A stretch of DNA of 64,000 nt, from positions 620,001 through 684,000 of the forward strand of contig CBDBJQ010000006.1 in assembly GCA_965206405.1 (NCBI GenBank), given 5' to 3'. Of the stretch, positions 17,470 through 26,591 are shown in pieces. Position numbers and translations under genes: made by a program. Position 1 is the stretch's first letter. Every line of letters starts with the position of its first letter. The notes below the pieces were generated by a model. That model saw only the letters and a list, made by a program, of their open reading frames with translations, had not been told where the DNA came from and did no database searches. The stretch comes from CBDBJQ01 sp965206405. Its GTDB lineage: Bacteria; Pseudomonadota; Alphaproteobacteria; UBA8366.

Positions 17470-18489
17470 TCAGTTCCGGCTTTTATCGACCAGGGCACCC
17501 TCGGCAATCCACGGCATCATGCCGCGCAGCCGCTCTCCGACCTCTTCCACCGGATGTTCGGCTGCCCGCCGGCGCAAGGCCTTGAAGCTCGGCTGGCCGG
17601 CGTCGCATTCCAGCATCCATTCGCGCACGAAACGCCCCGATTGGATGTTCTCGAGAAGCGCTTTCATGTTGTCCTTGACGTGCTGGTCCACGATCTGGGG
17701 GCCGCGCGTCAAATCGCCGTATTCGGCCGTATTCGAGACCGAATAGCGCATGTTGGCGATGCCACCTTCATAGATGAGGTCGACGATCAGTTTCACTTCG
17801 TGCAGGCATTCAAAATACGCCATTTCCGGAGCGTAGCCGGCTTCAACCAGCGTTTCGTAGCTGGCCATGATGAGCGAGGTCATGCCGCCGCAGAGCACCG
17901 CCTGTTCGCCGAACAGGTCAGTTTCGCACTCTTCGCGAAATGTCGTCTCGATGATTCCGGCCCGGCCGCCGCCGATCGCCGAGGCGTATGACAGGCCGAT
18001 GTCATGGCAATTGCCAGAGTGGTTGGCTCCAACGGCAAGCAGGGTCGGCACGCCGGCGCCGCGCTCGAATTCCGAGCGCACCGTATGGCCCGGCCCCTTC
18101 GGCGCGATCATGAACACGTCAATGTCGTCGCGCGGCGTGATCAGGCTGAAGTGGATGTTCAGCCCGTGGGCGAAGGCGAGCGCCGAGCCTTCCGGCATGT
18201 TCGGCTCGAGATCCTCCTGCCAGAGATGGCGCTGCCCTTCGTCGGGCGTGAGCACCATGACGACATCGGCCCAGGCGGCGGCGTCAGCCGGCGCCTTCAC
18301 CTCGAAACCGGCCATCTCGGCCTTGGGCGTGCTGCCGGAGCCTTCGCGCAGGCCGATGACGATGTCTCCGACACCGGAATCCCGGAGATTCATGGCATGG
18401 GCATGGCCCTGGCTGCCAAAGCCGATAATGGCGACCTTCTTCGATTTGATCAGATTAACGTCGGCATCCCGATCGTAATAGACGCGCAT
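17470..18489 (-). CDS. ilvC: Ketol-acid reductoisomerase
   Basis: IlvC isomerises and reduces acetolactate or acetohydroxybutyrate with NADPH in valine and isoleucine synthesis. The 339-residue protein is a class I enzyme. The Rossmann motif is GFGSQGHAHAMNLRDSG, followed by the family blocks FMIAPKGPGHTVR and, in the knotted C-terminal domain, DLFGEQAVLCGGMTSLI and ECLHEVKLIVDLIYEGG with its metal-binding acidic residues. It lies after ilvB-ilvN on the same strand, with a 170-base gap that carries a 14-bp tandem repeat. Confidence 0.98.
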   Translation of the reverse strand: MRVYYDRDADVNLIKSKKVAIIGFGSQGHAHAMNLRDSGVGDIVIGLREGSGSTPKAEMAGFEVKAPADAAAWADVVMVLTPDEGQRHLWQEDLEPNMPEGSALAFAHGLNIHFSLITPRDDIDVFMIAPKGPGHTVRSEFERGAGVPTLLAVGANHSGNCHDIGLSYASAIGGGRAGIIETTFREECETDLFGEQAVLCGGMTSLIMASYETLVEAGYAPEMAYFECLHEVKLIVDLIYEGGIANMRYSVSNTAEYGDLTRGPQIVDQHVKDNMKALLENIQSGRFVREWMLECDAGQPSFKALRRRAAEHPVEEVGERLRGMMPWIAEGALVDKSRN

Positions 18490-18526
18490 GGGGGTCCTCC
18501 CGGTGTGCTGGCCGATGTGGCTGGTT

Positions 18527-18596
18527 ACGTGTGGCTAGTTGCGTGTGGCTAGTTGCGTGTGGCTAGTTGCGTGTGGCTAGTTGCGTGTGGATTGGT
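18527..18596. repeat. 14-bp tandem repeat x4-5 between ilvN and ilvC
   Basis: Three perfect copies of GCGTGTGGCTAGTT (18541-18582) are flanked by one copy with a single change (18527-18540) and one decayed copy (18583-18596). The array lies in the non-coding gap upstream of ilvC. On the ilvBNC transcript it would be read as repeats of AACTAGCCACACGC. The 14-base period would break a reading frame, and no frame here looks coding. Confidence 0.95.
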
Positions 18597-18659
18597 ATTT
18601 GGTGTTGTCTCGTTGCGGCCCGCGCCCTGTGCGCAGGCTGTTTTCGCGCAGGCCGTGTA

Positions 18660-19247
18660 CTACTTCCGTGGCCCTTTCCACAAGGTGTCGGCGCCGCGAC
18701 CGATCGCCGCCACGCCGCTACGCACGATCTCGGTCTTTCCGAGCTCGCGCATCAGCTGGATGAAGGCGTCGACTTTTTGCGGTGTGCCGGTCATCTGAAA
18801 CACGAAAGAACGGGTGGTGGTGTCGAGGACTACGGCCTCGAAGATTTCCGCGATCCTCAGGGACTCGCGGCGCTCGTGCGAGCGCGCCCGGGAGATCACC
18901 TTGACCAGCGCCATGTCGCGTTCGACGAACTCGCCGGTAACTGTCAGATCGCGGACCTCGTAGACCGGGACGAGACGGTCGAGCTGGTGGCGGATTTGGT
19001 CGATGATCATCGGTGTGCCGGTCGTCACGATGGTGATGCGGGACAGGGATTTGTCCTCTGATACCGCTGCCACGGTCAGACTCTCGATGTTGTAGCCGCG
19101 TCCGGAGAACAGGCCGATGACGCGGGCGAGCACGCCAGGCTCATTTACGACGAGGACGCCGAAGGTGTGGCGCTCCTCCTCACCCCCGAGATTCTGGAAG
19201 ACATAGGCGGCGCCAGGCTGGGTACCGGGTTTGGATTGGGCGGTCAC
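18660..19247 (-). CDS. ilvN: Acetolactate synthase small (regulatory) subunit
   Basis: The regulatory subunit of acetohydroxyacid synthase binds valine and gives feedback inhibition. The N-terminal ACT domain reads TFGVLVVNEPGVLARVIGLFSGRGYNIESL, followed by a C-terminal domain with VLDTTTRSFVFQMTGTPQKVDAFIQLM. At 195 residues it is slightly longer than the usual ~165-180, with a short extra N terminus. The start is GTG at 19247, 16 bases after the ilvB stop. The symbol ilvH is used for the same family in some genomes. Confidence 0.96.
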   Translation of the reverse strand: MTAQSKPGTQPGAAYVFQNLGGEEERHTFGVLVVNEPGVLARVIGLFSGRGYNIESLTVAAVSEDKSLSRITIVTTGTPMIIDQIRHQLDRLVPVYEVRDLTVTGEFVERDMALVKVISRARSHERRESLRIAEIFEAVVLDTTTRSFVFQMTGTPQKVDAFIQLMRELGKTEIVRSGVAAIGRGADTLWKGPRK

Positions 19248-19263
19248 GGGACTGGTTCCGAGC

Positions 19264-21042
19264 TCAGACGAGAGCCATACCCTCTTCGGAGATGTTCTGT
19301 TTGGCGAACGGCTGGGCTTCGTCGCTCAACAACATCTCGTTGTGCGCGGCACCGGAGAGAATCATCGGCAGGCAATTCTCGGAGGGATCGACAGCGACGT
19401 CGGCGATGACCGTTCGGTCGACGGAGATCATCTCGCGAATCATGTCATCGACCTCGGAGGGTTTTTCCACGCGCAGCCCGACCGCTCCGAAGCTTTCGGC
19501 CAGCTTCACGAAATCGGGCAGGGAATCCATGTAGCTCTCGGAGTACCGCCGGCCGTGGAGCAGTTCCTGCCACTGGCGGACCATGCCCATGTAGCGGTTG
19601 TTGAGGATGAACACCTTGACGGGCAGGCGATGCTGAACCGCCGTCGACATCTCCTGAATGTTCATCAGGAAGGAGGCCTCGCCGGCGACATCGACAACGA
19701 GCTTGCCCGGATTGCCGAGCTGGACGCCGATGGCGGCGGGGAACCCGTATCCCATGGTTCCAAGGCCGCCCGAGGTCATCCAGCGGTTCGGCTTGCGGAA
19801 TTTGTAGAACTGGGCCGCCCACATCTGGTGCTGGCCGACCTCGGTAGTGATGAAGGTGTCACGCCGGCGGGTCAGCTCATAGAGGCGCTCGAGCGCGTAT
19901 TGCGGCTTGATGATCTTATCGTCTGCCTTGTAAGCGAGGCAGTTGACGGCCTGCCATTGCTCGATCTGTTTCCACCAGTCGCGCAGCCCGGGCTGGGTCG
20001 GCTTTTTGGCGTTCGCCTTCCAGGTGTCGAGGAGCTGCTTCAGTACCACGCCGGCATCGCCGATGACCGGGAGATCGACAGGGACGTTTTTGTTGATGGA
20101 GGAGGGGTCGATGTCGACGTGAATCTTCTTCGCATGGGGCGAGAAGGCATCCAGGCGACCGGTGATCCGGTCATCGAAGCGGGCGCCGATGCAGACCATC
20201 ATGTCGCTGTGATGCATTGCCATATTGGCTTCGTAGGTGCCGTGCATGCCGAGCATGCCGAGGAACTGCGGGTCGGGAGAGGGATAGGCGCCGAGTCCCA
20301 TCAGGGTGAGCGTGCATGGAAACCCGGTCTCGCGCACGAGCGTGGCGAAGCGTCGGCACGCGGCGGGTCCGGCGTTGATAATGCCGCCGCCGCCATAGAA
20401 GATCGGCCGCTTGGCGCCGGCCATCATCTTGACGGCTTGTTCGATCGATGTCTTGTCGGCCCGAACCTGCGGGCGATAGCTCTGGTGAACCACCTCCTTG
20501 GGCGTCACGTAGGGGCAGGGAGCGAACTGGATGTCCTTCGGGAGGTCGACCACGACAGGCCCGGGCCGGCCGCTGCGGGCCACGTAGAACGCCTCGTGGA
20601 TCGTGCGCGCCAAGGCGTCCGGATCCTTGACCAGATAATTGTGCTTGGTGCAGGGACGGGTGATGCCCGTGGTGTCGCATTCCTGGAAGGCGTCGTTGCC
20701 GATCAGGTGGGTCGGCACTTGGCCGGTGAGGCAGACCACGGGAATGGAATCCATGAGCGCGTCGGTCAGCCCGGTGACGGCGTTGGTGGCGCCTGGCCCC
20801 GACGTGACAAGAACCACGCCGACCTTGCCGGTCGAGCGGGCGTAGCCTTCAGCCGCGTGCACGCCACCCTGCTCGTGGCGGACCAGGATGTGACGCAGCT
20901 TGTTCTGTTTGAAGAGGGCGTCGTAGATGGGAAGAACCGCGCCTCCAGGATAGCCGAAGACGATCTCGACATCCTGGTCGAGCAGTGCCCGAACCACGAC
21001 TTCGGCCCCGGTCATTGCATGTGTTGCGGCGCTCTTCGCCAT
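19264..21042 (-). CDS. ilvB: Acetolactate synthase large (catalytic) subunit
   Basis: This thiamine diphosphate enzyme condenses two pyruvates, or pyruvate with 2-oxobutyrate. The 592-residue protein has the catalytic glutamate region (EIVFGYPGGAVLPIYDAL, HEQGGVHAAEGYARSTG), a central FAD-binding domain (GARFDDRITGRLDAF) and the C-terminal ThDP motif (GEASFLMNIQEMSTAVQHRLPVKVFILNN). It is the first gene of ilvB-ilvN-ilvC. The 216 bases upstream show no clear attenuator. Confidence 0.97.
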   Translation of the reverse strand: MAKSAATHAMTGAEVVVRALLDQDVEIVFGYPGGAVLPIYDALFKQNKLRHILVRHEQGGVHAAEGYARSTGKVGVVLVTSGPGATNAVTGLTDALMDSIPVVCLTGQVPTHLIGNDAFQECDTTGITRPCTKHNYLVKDPDALARTIHEAFYVARSGRPGPVVVDLPKDIQFAPCPYVTPKEVVHQSYRPQVRADKTSIEQAVKMMAGAKRPIFYGGGGIINAGPAACRRFATLVRETGFPCTLTLMGLGAYPSPDPQFLGMLGMHGTYEANMAMHHSDMMVCIGARFDDRITGRLDAFSPHAKKIHVDIDPSSINKNVPVDLPVIGDAGVVLKQLLDTWKANAKKPTQPGLRDWWKQIEQWQAVNCLAYKADDKIIKPQYALERLYELTRRRDTFITTEVGQHQMWAAQFYKFRKPNRWMTSGGLGTMGYGFPAAIGVQLGNPGKLVVDVAGEASFLMNIQEMSTAVQHRLPVKVFILNNRYMGMVRQWQELLHGRRYSESYMDSLPDFVKLAESFGAVGLRVEKPSEVDDMIREMISVDRTVIADVAVDPSENCLPMILSGAAHNEMLLSDEAQPFAKQNISEEGMALV

Positions 21043-21258
21043 TGTTCCAACTCCGGCAGGTCCGGACGCCGTTCCGGATAACGGGGACGGCAGCGGTCTT
21101 GCATCGAGGATCCCCGCGACGGTCTCGCCTCATCGATAAGAACAGCCGAAAGCCTGTCCGGCCCCGGAGCGCACCGCGCGGGAAGCGCGGACGATAAACA
21201 TTCGGGCGGGGCGGGTCAATTGGCTTTGGCTGTTTTGCCTGTGGCGCCTGTGGTTCTT

Positions 21259-22230
21259 CTATCGCTTTGTCTGTCTGGCAATAAGCGAAAACAGTGCTGT
21301 CGGGGCGGCTTCGGCAGTTTCGGTTCCGGCGGTGTTGAGAACGAGATCGGGTGTAACCCGATTCCTGAACCAGGTCATCTGGCGCTTGGCGTATTGCCGG
21401 GTTGCGGTCTGCGCCCGCGTGACCGCCGTGGCGAGGTCGATCGCGCCGTTGAGATGCTCGAGCAGTTGGGGAACGCCGACCGCCTTGAGGGCGGGGAGGC
21501 TACGGTCGAGGCTCATGACGCTCCGAACTTCCTCGATTCCGCCGGCGGTGATCATGCTTTCGAAGCGCCGGTCGATCGCCGCATAGAGGGATTCCCGCGG
21601 CGCCGCCGTGAGGATCATCGTCCATGACCATCGCGATCGCGACGAGGCTGCTACTGCGTCGTCCTTCCCGGTGTCGCTCTTCCCGGCACATTGCCAGTGG
21701 CGCAGCGGGCGGCCAGTGCTTTCCAGAACCTCCAGGGCGCGGGCCAGGCGCTGGGGGTCGCCGGGCGGATCGGCTTCGGGATCCCGGCGGTGGATTTCGG
21801 CGGCGAGCGCCGCCGAGCCTTTTTCTGCTAGCAGGGCCCGGACCTTCTCGCGAATCCGGGGTGTGACCGGCGGGGTCGGCGCGAGTCCGTCAGACAGGGC
21901 CTGCAGATAGAGTCCGCTGCCACCGCACAGGATCGGCAGCAGGCCCTGTGCATGGGCGTCTTCCATCTCGGCGGCAGCAAGGTCGCGCCAGCGGCCGGCC
22001 GAACAGGGGTCGTTGGCTGCGAGCACGCCATAAAGACGGTGCGGCGCCTGTCCGCGCTCCGCCGCATCGGGCTGGGCGGTCAAGATCGGCAGTTCCCGGT
22101 AAATCTGCATGCTGTCGGCATTGATGACGCAGCCGCCGAACCGCTCCGCCGCAGCCGCGGCAAGCGCCGATTTGCCGCTGGCGGTTGGCCCGCAGATTAT
22201 GATGGCCGGATGGGAAACCCGCGCAGACAT
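21259..22230 (-). CDS. miaA: tRNA dimethylallyltransferase MiaA
   Basis: MiaA adds a dimethylallyl group to A37 of tRNAs reading UNN codons. The P-loop is GPTASGKSALAAAAAERF, followed by the NADSMQIYRELPILTAQP substrate block, the GGSGLYLQAL motif and the tRNA-binding YAKRQMTWFRN helix near the C terminus. The frame opens at 22404, but the ATG at 22230 (MSARVSHPAIIICGPT) places the P-loop at the usual distance from the start and avoids the divergent serB, giving 323 residues. A stretch rich in Ser and Asp between the swinging domain and the core (around SDTGKDDAVAASS) looks like a small insertion. Confidence 0.96.
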   Translation of the reverse strand: MSARVSHPAIIICGPTASGKSALAAAAAERFGGCVINADSMQIYRELPILTAQPDAAERGQAPHRLYGVLAANDPCSAGRWRDLAAAEMEDAHAQGLLPILCGGSGLYLQALSDGLAPTPPVTPRIREKVRALLAEKGSAALAAEIHRRDPEADPPGDPQRLARALEVLESTGRPLRHWQCAGKSDTGKDDAVAASSRSRWSWTMILTAAPRESLYAAIDRRFESMITAGGIEEVRSVMSLDRSLPALKAVGVPQLLEHLNGAIDLATAVTRAQTATRQYAKRQMTWFRNRVTPDLVLNTAGTETAEAAPTALFSLIARQTKR

Positions 22231-22352
22231 GACGCGGCAGACTACAAGGCCCGCGGCAGCGGCTGCAACGTGACTGCAACACGGCCGTAACACAAGCTGA
22301 GCCACCAGGCTGCTGATATGGGCTTGGAACCGGGTGCAGAACAGGGAATGCG

Positions 22353-23246
22353 ATGGCATCGGTGACCACCCTGATCGCCGCCGCAGACACCCTGTCTGCG
22401 GCACTCGTGGCCCGGGCCGCCGCCGCGGTTGACGGAACGCCGGACTGGCTTGCGGTCGGCACCGCCTGCGACATCGCCGCCGATTTATCCCCCGAGGAAG
22501 CCGAGGCGCGCATCGCGGCAGATCTCGAGGGGCTCGCCGTCGACATTGTTGCCCAGGAGCCGCGGGAACGTCGCAAGGCGCTCCTGGTCGCCGACATGGA
22601 ATCGACCATCATCGAGAACGAAATGATTGACGATCTCGCGGTTCTGCTCGGGTTCGGCGAGCGCATCGCTGCCGTCACGGCGCGGGCGATGGCCGGGGAG
22701 ATCTCTTTCGATGCGGCGTTGGAAGAGCGGGTGGCGCTCCTCGCCGGCTGCGATGAATCCATCCTTGATCGGGCCGAATCGGCGATTCGCATCACCCTCG
22801 GCGCGACCTCCCTGGTCGCCACGATGCGTGCTGCGGGAGCCTTGTGCGCATTGGTCTCGGGCGGCTTCGACCGCTTCGCTGGGCCGGTTTCCCGCCGCCT
22901 CGGTTTTGATTGCGTCGAGGCCAACAGGCTGGAGATGCAGGACGGCAGATTGACCGGCTGCGTAATACCACCGGTGCTCGATGGCGAGGCCAAGCGCACG
23001 GCACTTCTTCGGTTTGCGGCGCAACAGGGTATCGATCCGCAGGCCGCGATCGCTGTCGGTGACGGCGCCAACGATGCCGACATGTTGCGCGCCGCCGGTA
23101 TGGGAGTCGCCTTCAGAGGCAAGGAGCCGGCGGTGGCCGCAGCGGCAGCCAACATCGTCCATGGCGACCTGACCGCCCTGCTCTACATCCAAGGCTACCG
23201 GCAGGAGGAGATCCGTGCTGGCGAGATCGGTTCGACATCATGCTAA
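22353..23246 (+). CDS. serB: Phosphoserine phosphatase SerB
   Basis: SerB carries out the last step of serine synthesis, dephosphorylating phosphoserine. The 297-residue protein has an N-terminal ACT-like region (about residues 1-75) and a HAD phosphatase domain. HAD motif I reads VADMESTIIENEMID, motif II is LVSGGFDRF, motif III's Lys lies in GEAKRTALL, and motif IV is VGDGANDADMLRAAGMGVAF. The second residue of the catalytic DXD pair in motif I is Glu instead of the usual Asp. Everything else agrees with SerB. It is transcribed divergently from miaA across about 120 bases. Confidence 0.93.
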   Translation: MASVTTLIAAADTLSAALVARAAAAVDGTPDWLAVGTACDIAADLSPEEAEARIAADLEGLAVDIVAQEPRERRKALLVADMESTIIENEMIDDLAVLLGFGERIAAVTARAMAGEISFDAALEERVALLAGCDESILDRAESAIRITLGATSLVATMRAAGALCALVSGGFDRFAGPVSRRLGFDCVEANRLEMQDGRLTGCVIPPVLDGEAKRTALLRFAAQQGIDPQAAIAVGDGANDADMLRAAGMGVAFRGKEPAVAAAAANIVHGDLTALLYIQGYRQEEIRAGEIGSTSC

Positions 23247-23275
23247 CGCCACCGGACTGATGCTGTCGGGCGGTG

Positions 23276-24523
23276 TCAGGTGGCTTCTGATGTCGGGTTG
23301 GGCGCACCCTCGCGACGACCGGCGGCGCGCAGGGGAAGAACGCACAAATTGGCGATCAGCATGAAGATGGCAAGGCAATAGAACACCGTCTGCAGACCGT
23401 AGAGATCGGCGATGATGCCGCCGGCGATCGGCACCGTCGCCGACATCAGCGACTGGGCGCCGAACAGCATGCTGGTGGCCGATCCCCCCATCTCCTGGGG
23501 AGTCAGATCCAGCATCCAGCTCTGAATGACCGGCCTGAGGGCGAACAGCACGAAACCCAGCACCGAGACGCAGCCGATATAGACGGCGGCGTCAGTGATG
23601 AAGGTGGCGGCGAGAATGACGACGGTGGTCGCTGAGAGGCCACACAGGATCACCGGTCGCCGGCCGAGCCGGTCGGAGAGAATCCCGGCGATTAGCCCGG
23701 CAACGAGGCCGCTGATCTGCATCAGCATGATGGTGCCTCCCGTCTGCGCAGGATTGAAGGCGAGGCCGTGCACGAGATAGAGCGGCAGGAAGACGATGAT
23801 GCCGTTTTGGGCCATGCTTCGGAAGCCGGCGGTGAGGGCGAGCAGGAGAACCGAGCGTGCGCGCAGAATGCCGCGCAAGCCGTTCAGATACTGGCCGAAG
23901 GCAAGGCCACGCCGACCATGCCGCCCGGTCGGCGCCCTGTCTTTGGGCAGGAGCGCGAGAACCAGGATCGCGGCGATGGCGAAGACCGGCAGGGCGTTCA
24001 CCAGTGCGACCTGCTGCCAGCTCAGCGACAGGAGGAGCACGCCGGCAACAGCGGGGGCGATGGCGTCGCCGAGGCTGGCGCCGGTGGCGTGGATCGAGAG
24101 CACGTAGCCGCGGTGGTGCGGGAACTGCGAGGACAGGAAGGAGATGGCCGGGGAGTGCCAGAGATTGTTGCTCGCACCGATTAGGGCGACGGCGAGGCAC
24201 ATCGCCACGAACAGCCCGGTGGTACCGAGAACGATCAGGCCCGTGGCGCCGGCGACGAGGGATATGCCGAGAAAGACGACGCGGCGTCCTGTCAGATCGA
24301 CAATGAGCCCACTCCCGAAATTACAGAGCAGCGCGCTGACCTGGATGATTGAGACGAACAGGCCCGCCTGGGAGTAGCTCAGCTCCAGATCCCTGACCAG
24401 AAAGGGGAGAAGCAGGTAGACGGTGGCAAGGATCCAGTGGGTTGAGCCATGGCCGAATCCTACCAGGAAGATCGGGACCTGGCCCTTGATCTTGAAAATC
24501 GACGGGGCTTCAACGGATGACAC
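23276..24523 (-). CDS. Major facilitator superfamily transporter
   Basis: A 415-residue protein with about twelve predicted membrane spans in two halves. The loop 2-3 motif is present as GLIVDLTGRRVVFLG and its repeat in the second half as GILSDRLGRRPVILCG. The N-terminal span contains GFGHGSTHWILATVYLLLPFLV. The overall pattern recalls the fosmidomycin-resistance and nitrate/sugar efflux branches of the superfamily, but the substrate cannot be told from sequence. It converges on serB, whose stop lies 29 bases away, and does not appear to be in an operon. Confidence 0.85.
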   Translation of the reverse strand: MSSVEAPSIFKIKGQVPIFLVGFGHGSTHWILATVYLLLPFLVRDLELSYSQAGLFVSIIQVSALLCNFGSGLIVDLTGRRVVFLGISLVAGATGLIVLGTTGLFVAMCLAVALIGASNNLWHSPAISFLSSQFPHHRGYVLSIHATGASLGDAIAPAVAGVLLLSLSWQQVALVNALPVFAIAAILVLALLPKDRAPTGRHGRRGLAFGQYLNGLRGILRARSVLLLALTAGFRSMAQNGIIVFLPLYLVHGLAFNPAQTGGTIMLMQISGLVAGLIAGILSDRLGRRPVILCGLSATTVVILAATFITDAAVYIGCVSVLGFVLFALRPVIQSWMLDLTPQEMGGSATSMLFGAQSLMSATVPIAGGIIADLYGLQTVFYCLAIFMLIANLCVLPLRAAGRREGAPNPTSEAT

Positions 24524-24856
24524 GAGAGAGGCTATCCAGCGGGTAATCGGTGCGAGTCAGCAGAGCGGTCGATGCTTCTGCAAAAAGCGGCGCTGATGCT
24601 ATTGCCGGTGCATATTATCGGCGCATGTTGCGGGGGCGTGTTGATGCTTTTACAGAGTTTTACAGGGTTCGAATCATTCGGCCAATGGATTCCGCAATTT
24701 TCCGCCGCCAGGCCGGCGGCGCAACGTCGGCCTTGAGCCCCGAGGCTGTCTCTCGACCGCCACCCGTGCCAGCTTTATGCGCCGTCATGTACCGCCGTTT
24801 GTGGTGTCGTTGGCAGCACGCGCGGATTCCACATCTTTTTCCCTCATTCTTTCCCC
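24524..24856. other. 333-base gap between degP and the MFS gene
   Basis: No convincing gene is seen; an open frame of 107 codons on the plus strand has no ribosome-binding site or recognisable family. The region should hold the promoter of the MFS gene. A direct repeat TTTTACAG occurs at 24648-24655 and 24658-24665, exactly one helical turn apart, and could be an operator or chance. No clear terminator follows degP. Confidence 0.5.
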
Positions 24857-26356
24857 TTAGCCTTTTCCGGTGATGCGCAGCGCCACGAGGCGTCCGTTCC
24901 CGTTCTGGTAGATGCGCAACAGCACCGCCTTGCGGCCGGTTTCAGCGGCTTCCTTGATCTTGGCCTCGACCTCGGCCGGCGAGTCCACCTTCTTGTTGTT
25001 CACGGCAGTCACCAGCATACCGGGGCGGAGATTCTTGGCGCGGGCGATGCTGTCCGCCTCCACATCGGTGATAACCGCACCCACGGCATCCTTGTCGAGG
25101 TTGAAACGGGCAGCCGTCTTCTCGGAAACCGGAGCCAGCTTCAGGCCCAGCAGGGATATCTCGGCCGATGCGTCTGGCGCCCTGGGACCGGACCGGCGAC
25201 CGGAAGGATAGCCTGCCTGTACGGTTGCCGTTCTGCGGTCGCCGAGAGAGACGGAGAGCGTGCGCCTCTTGCCTTCGCGCCAGATGACGAGATCGACCGT
25301 TTTGCCGATGCCGGCATCACCGACAAGACGGGGCAGGTCGCGCGACACGCCGACGGGATCGCCGTTGAATTCAAGGATGATGTCGCCGTCCTCGATACCG
25401 GCTTTCTGCGCCGGGCTATCTTCCTCGACGTGGAAGACGAGGGCGCCGCGGGCCTTGCCGAGAGCGAGGCTTTCGGCATCGTCTTCGGTGACCGGCTGGA
25501 TTCTGACACCGAGCCAGCCGCGGTCGACGGTGCCGTGCGCGCGCAGCTTGCCGATTACATCTCCTGCGATCGAGGCCGGGACGGCGAAGCCGAGCCCGAT
25601 GCTGCCGCCGTTGGGCGAAAGGATGGCGGTGTTAACGCCGATGACGCTGCCATTGGCGTTGAACAGCGGTCCTCCGGAGTTGCCGTGGTTGATCGGCGCG
25701 TCGGTCTGGATGTAGTCGACAAACGGCCCGCCGGAGAGTGTGCGGCCGCGGGCCGAGATGATGCCGGCGGTGACGCTGTTGCCGAGACCGAGCGGGTTGC
25801 CGATCGCGATTACCGAATCGCCGATCCGGGCCTTGTCGGAATCGCCCCATTTCACGCTCTTTAGCCTTTTCGGCGGATCGAACTTGAGAAGGGCGAGATC
25901 GGTCTCGGAATCCTGGCCGACCACCTTGGCCTCGTGGCGACTCTGGTCGTGAAGCACAACCGTGACCTTCACCGCTTTCTCCACCACGTGGTTATTGGTG
26001 ACGATATAGCCGTCCGGATCGATCACGAAGCCGGAACCGTTGGCGGTACGCTGGCTTGGCTCTCTCTCCTTGTCAAAGAACCGGAAGAACGGGTTGTTCT
26101 TGCCGAAATCGAGCTCCGGCATGGTTCTCGCGCTTGGCCTGTTGTGTAGGCTTTCGATCGAAACTACCGACGGCAGAAGCTCTTCGGCCATGTTGGAGAA
26201 ATTGTTGGGCCCATGGGCCGCTGCCGTGGTCGCCGACAGTGCCAGCGCCAGGGGAAGGGCGAGAAGCATCCGTGATGTTTTTGCCGGGGTTGTTCCGGAG
26301 GCCGGCTGCGCGGACCCCGGCATCAAGATTCTTGTCAAGGCTCTGGTTGTAATCAT
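24857..26356 (-). CDS. Periplasmic serine endoprotease DegP/Do family
   Basis: A periplasmic protease-chaperone of the HtrA family. A signal peptide is visible (TSRMLLALPLALALSATTAAAHG, about residues 28-48). The trypsin-like triad is His in IVTNNHVVEKA, Asp in DSETDLALLKF and Ser in GNSGGPLFNANG. Two PDZ domains follow, starting near RGWLGVRIQPV and in the C-terminal ~90 residues (AVITDVEADSIARAKNLRPGM). The ATG at 26356 has AAGGAGA nine bases upstream. It is the fourth gene of hflK-hflC-DUF2065-degP, an order common in alphaproteobacteria. Whether it is the orthologue of DegP or DegQ cannot be decided. Confidence 0.96.
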   Translation of the reverse strand: MITTRALTRILMPGSAQPASGTTPAKTSRMLLALPLALALSATTAAAHGPNNFSNMAEELLPSVVSIESLHNRPSARTMPELDFGKNNPFFRFFDKEREPSQRTANGSGFVIDPDGYIVTNNHVVEKAVKVTVVLHDQSRHEAKVVGQDSETDLALLKFDPPKRLKSVKWGDSDKARIGDSVIAIGNPLGLGNSVTAGIISARGRTLSGGPFVDYIQTDAPINHGNSGGPLFNANGSVIGVNTAILSPNGGSIGLGFAVPASIAGDVIGKLRAHGTVDRGWLGVRIQPVTEDDAESLALGKARGALVFHVEEDSPAQKAGIEDGDIILEFNGDPVGVSRDLPRLVGDAGIGKTVDLVIWREGKRRTLSVSLGDRRTATVQAGYPSGRRSGPRAPDASAEISLLGLKLAPVSEKTAARFNLDKDAVGAVITDVEADSIARAKNLRPGMLVTAVNNKKVDSPAEVEAKIKEAAETGRKAVLLRIYQNGNGRLVALRITGKG

Positions 26357-26591
26357 CTGACTATCTCCTTGCTGTCATTGCTTTGGCAGCCGGCTTCGAT
26401 GAGGCCGGTCGCCTCAGCGGACAGATAAGCACGGCTCCACAGGCACACAATGCCGTGTCGCGACAAACCCCGAAATGTCCCACGGATCTCCGTGCTTCGA
26501 CCGCATTGTGGCGGCAATGTGGCCGTGCGGCAATCTAGCCGGGGCAATTATAGCGGTATGGCAATGCAGCCGTGACAATACGGCCGTATGG

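Noticed and set aside
21043..21258. ilvB leader peptide attenuator
   Set aside because: A small minus-strand frame starting MFIVRAS is present, but it is not rich in Val, Ile or Leu and no terminator hairpin with a U run follows.
26357..26591. Degenerate repeats between degP and DUF2065 as a mobile remnant
   Set aside because: Loosely repeated words like GGCAAT and GCCGT occur, but copies are too diverged to define a unit or element.
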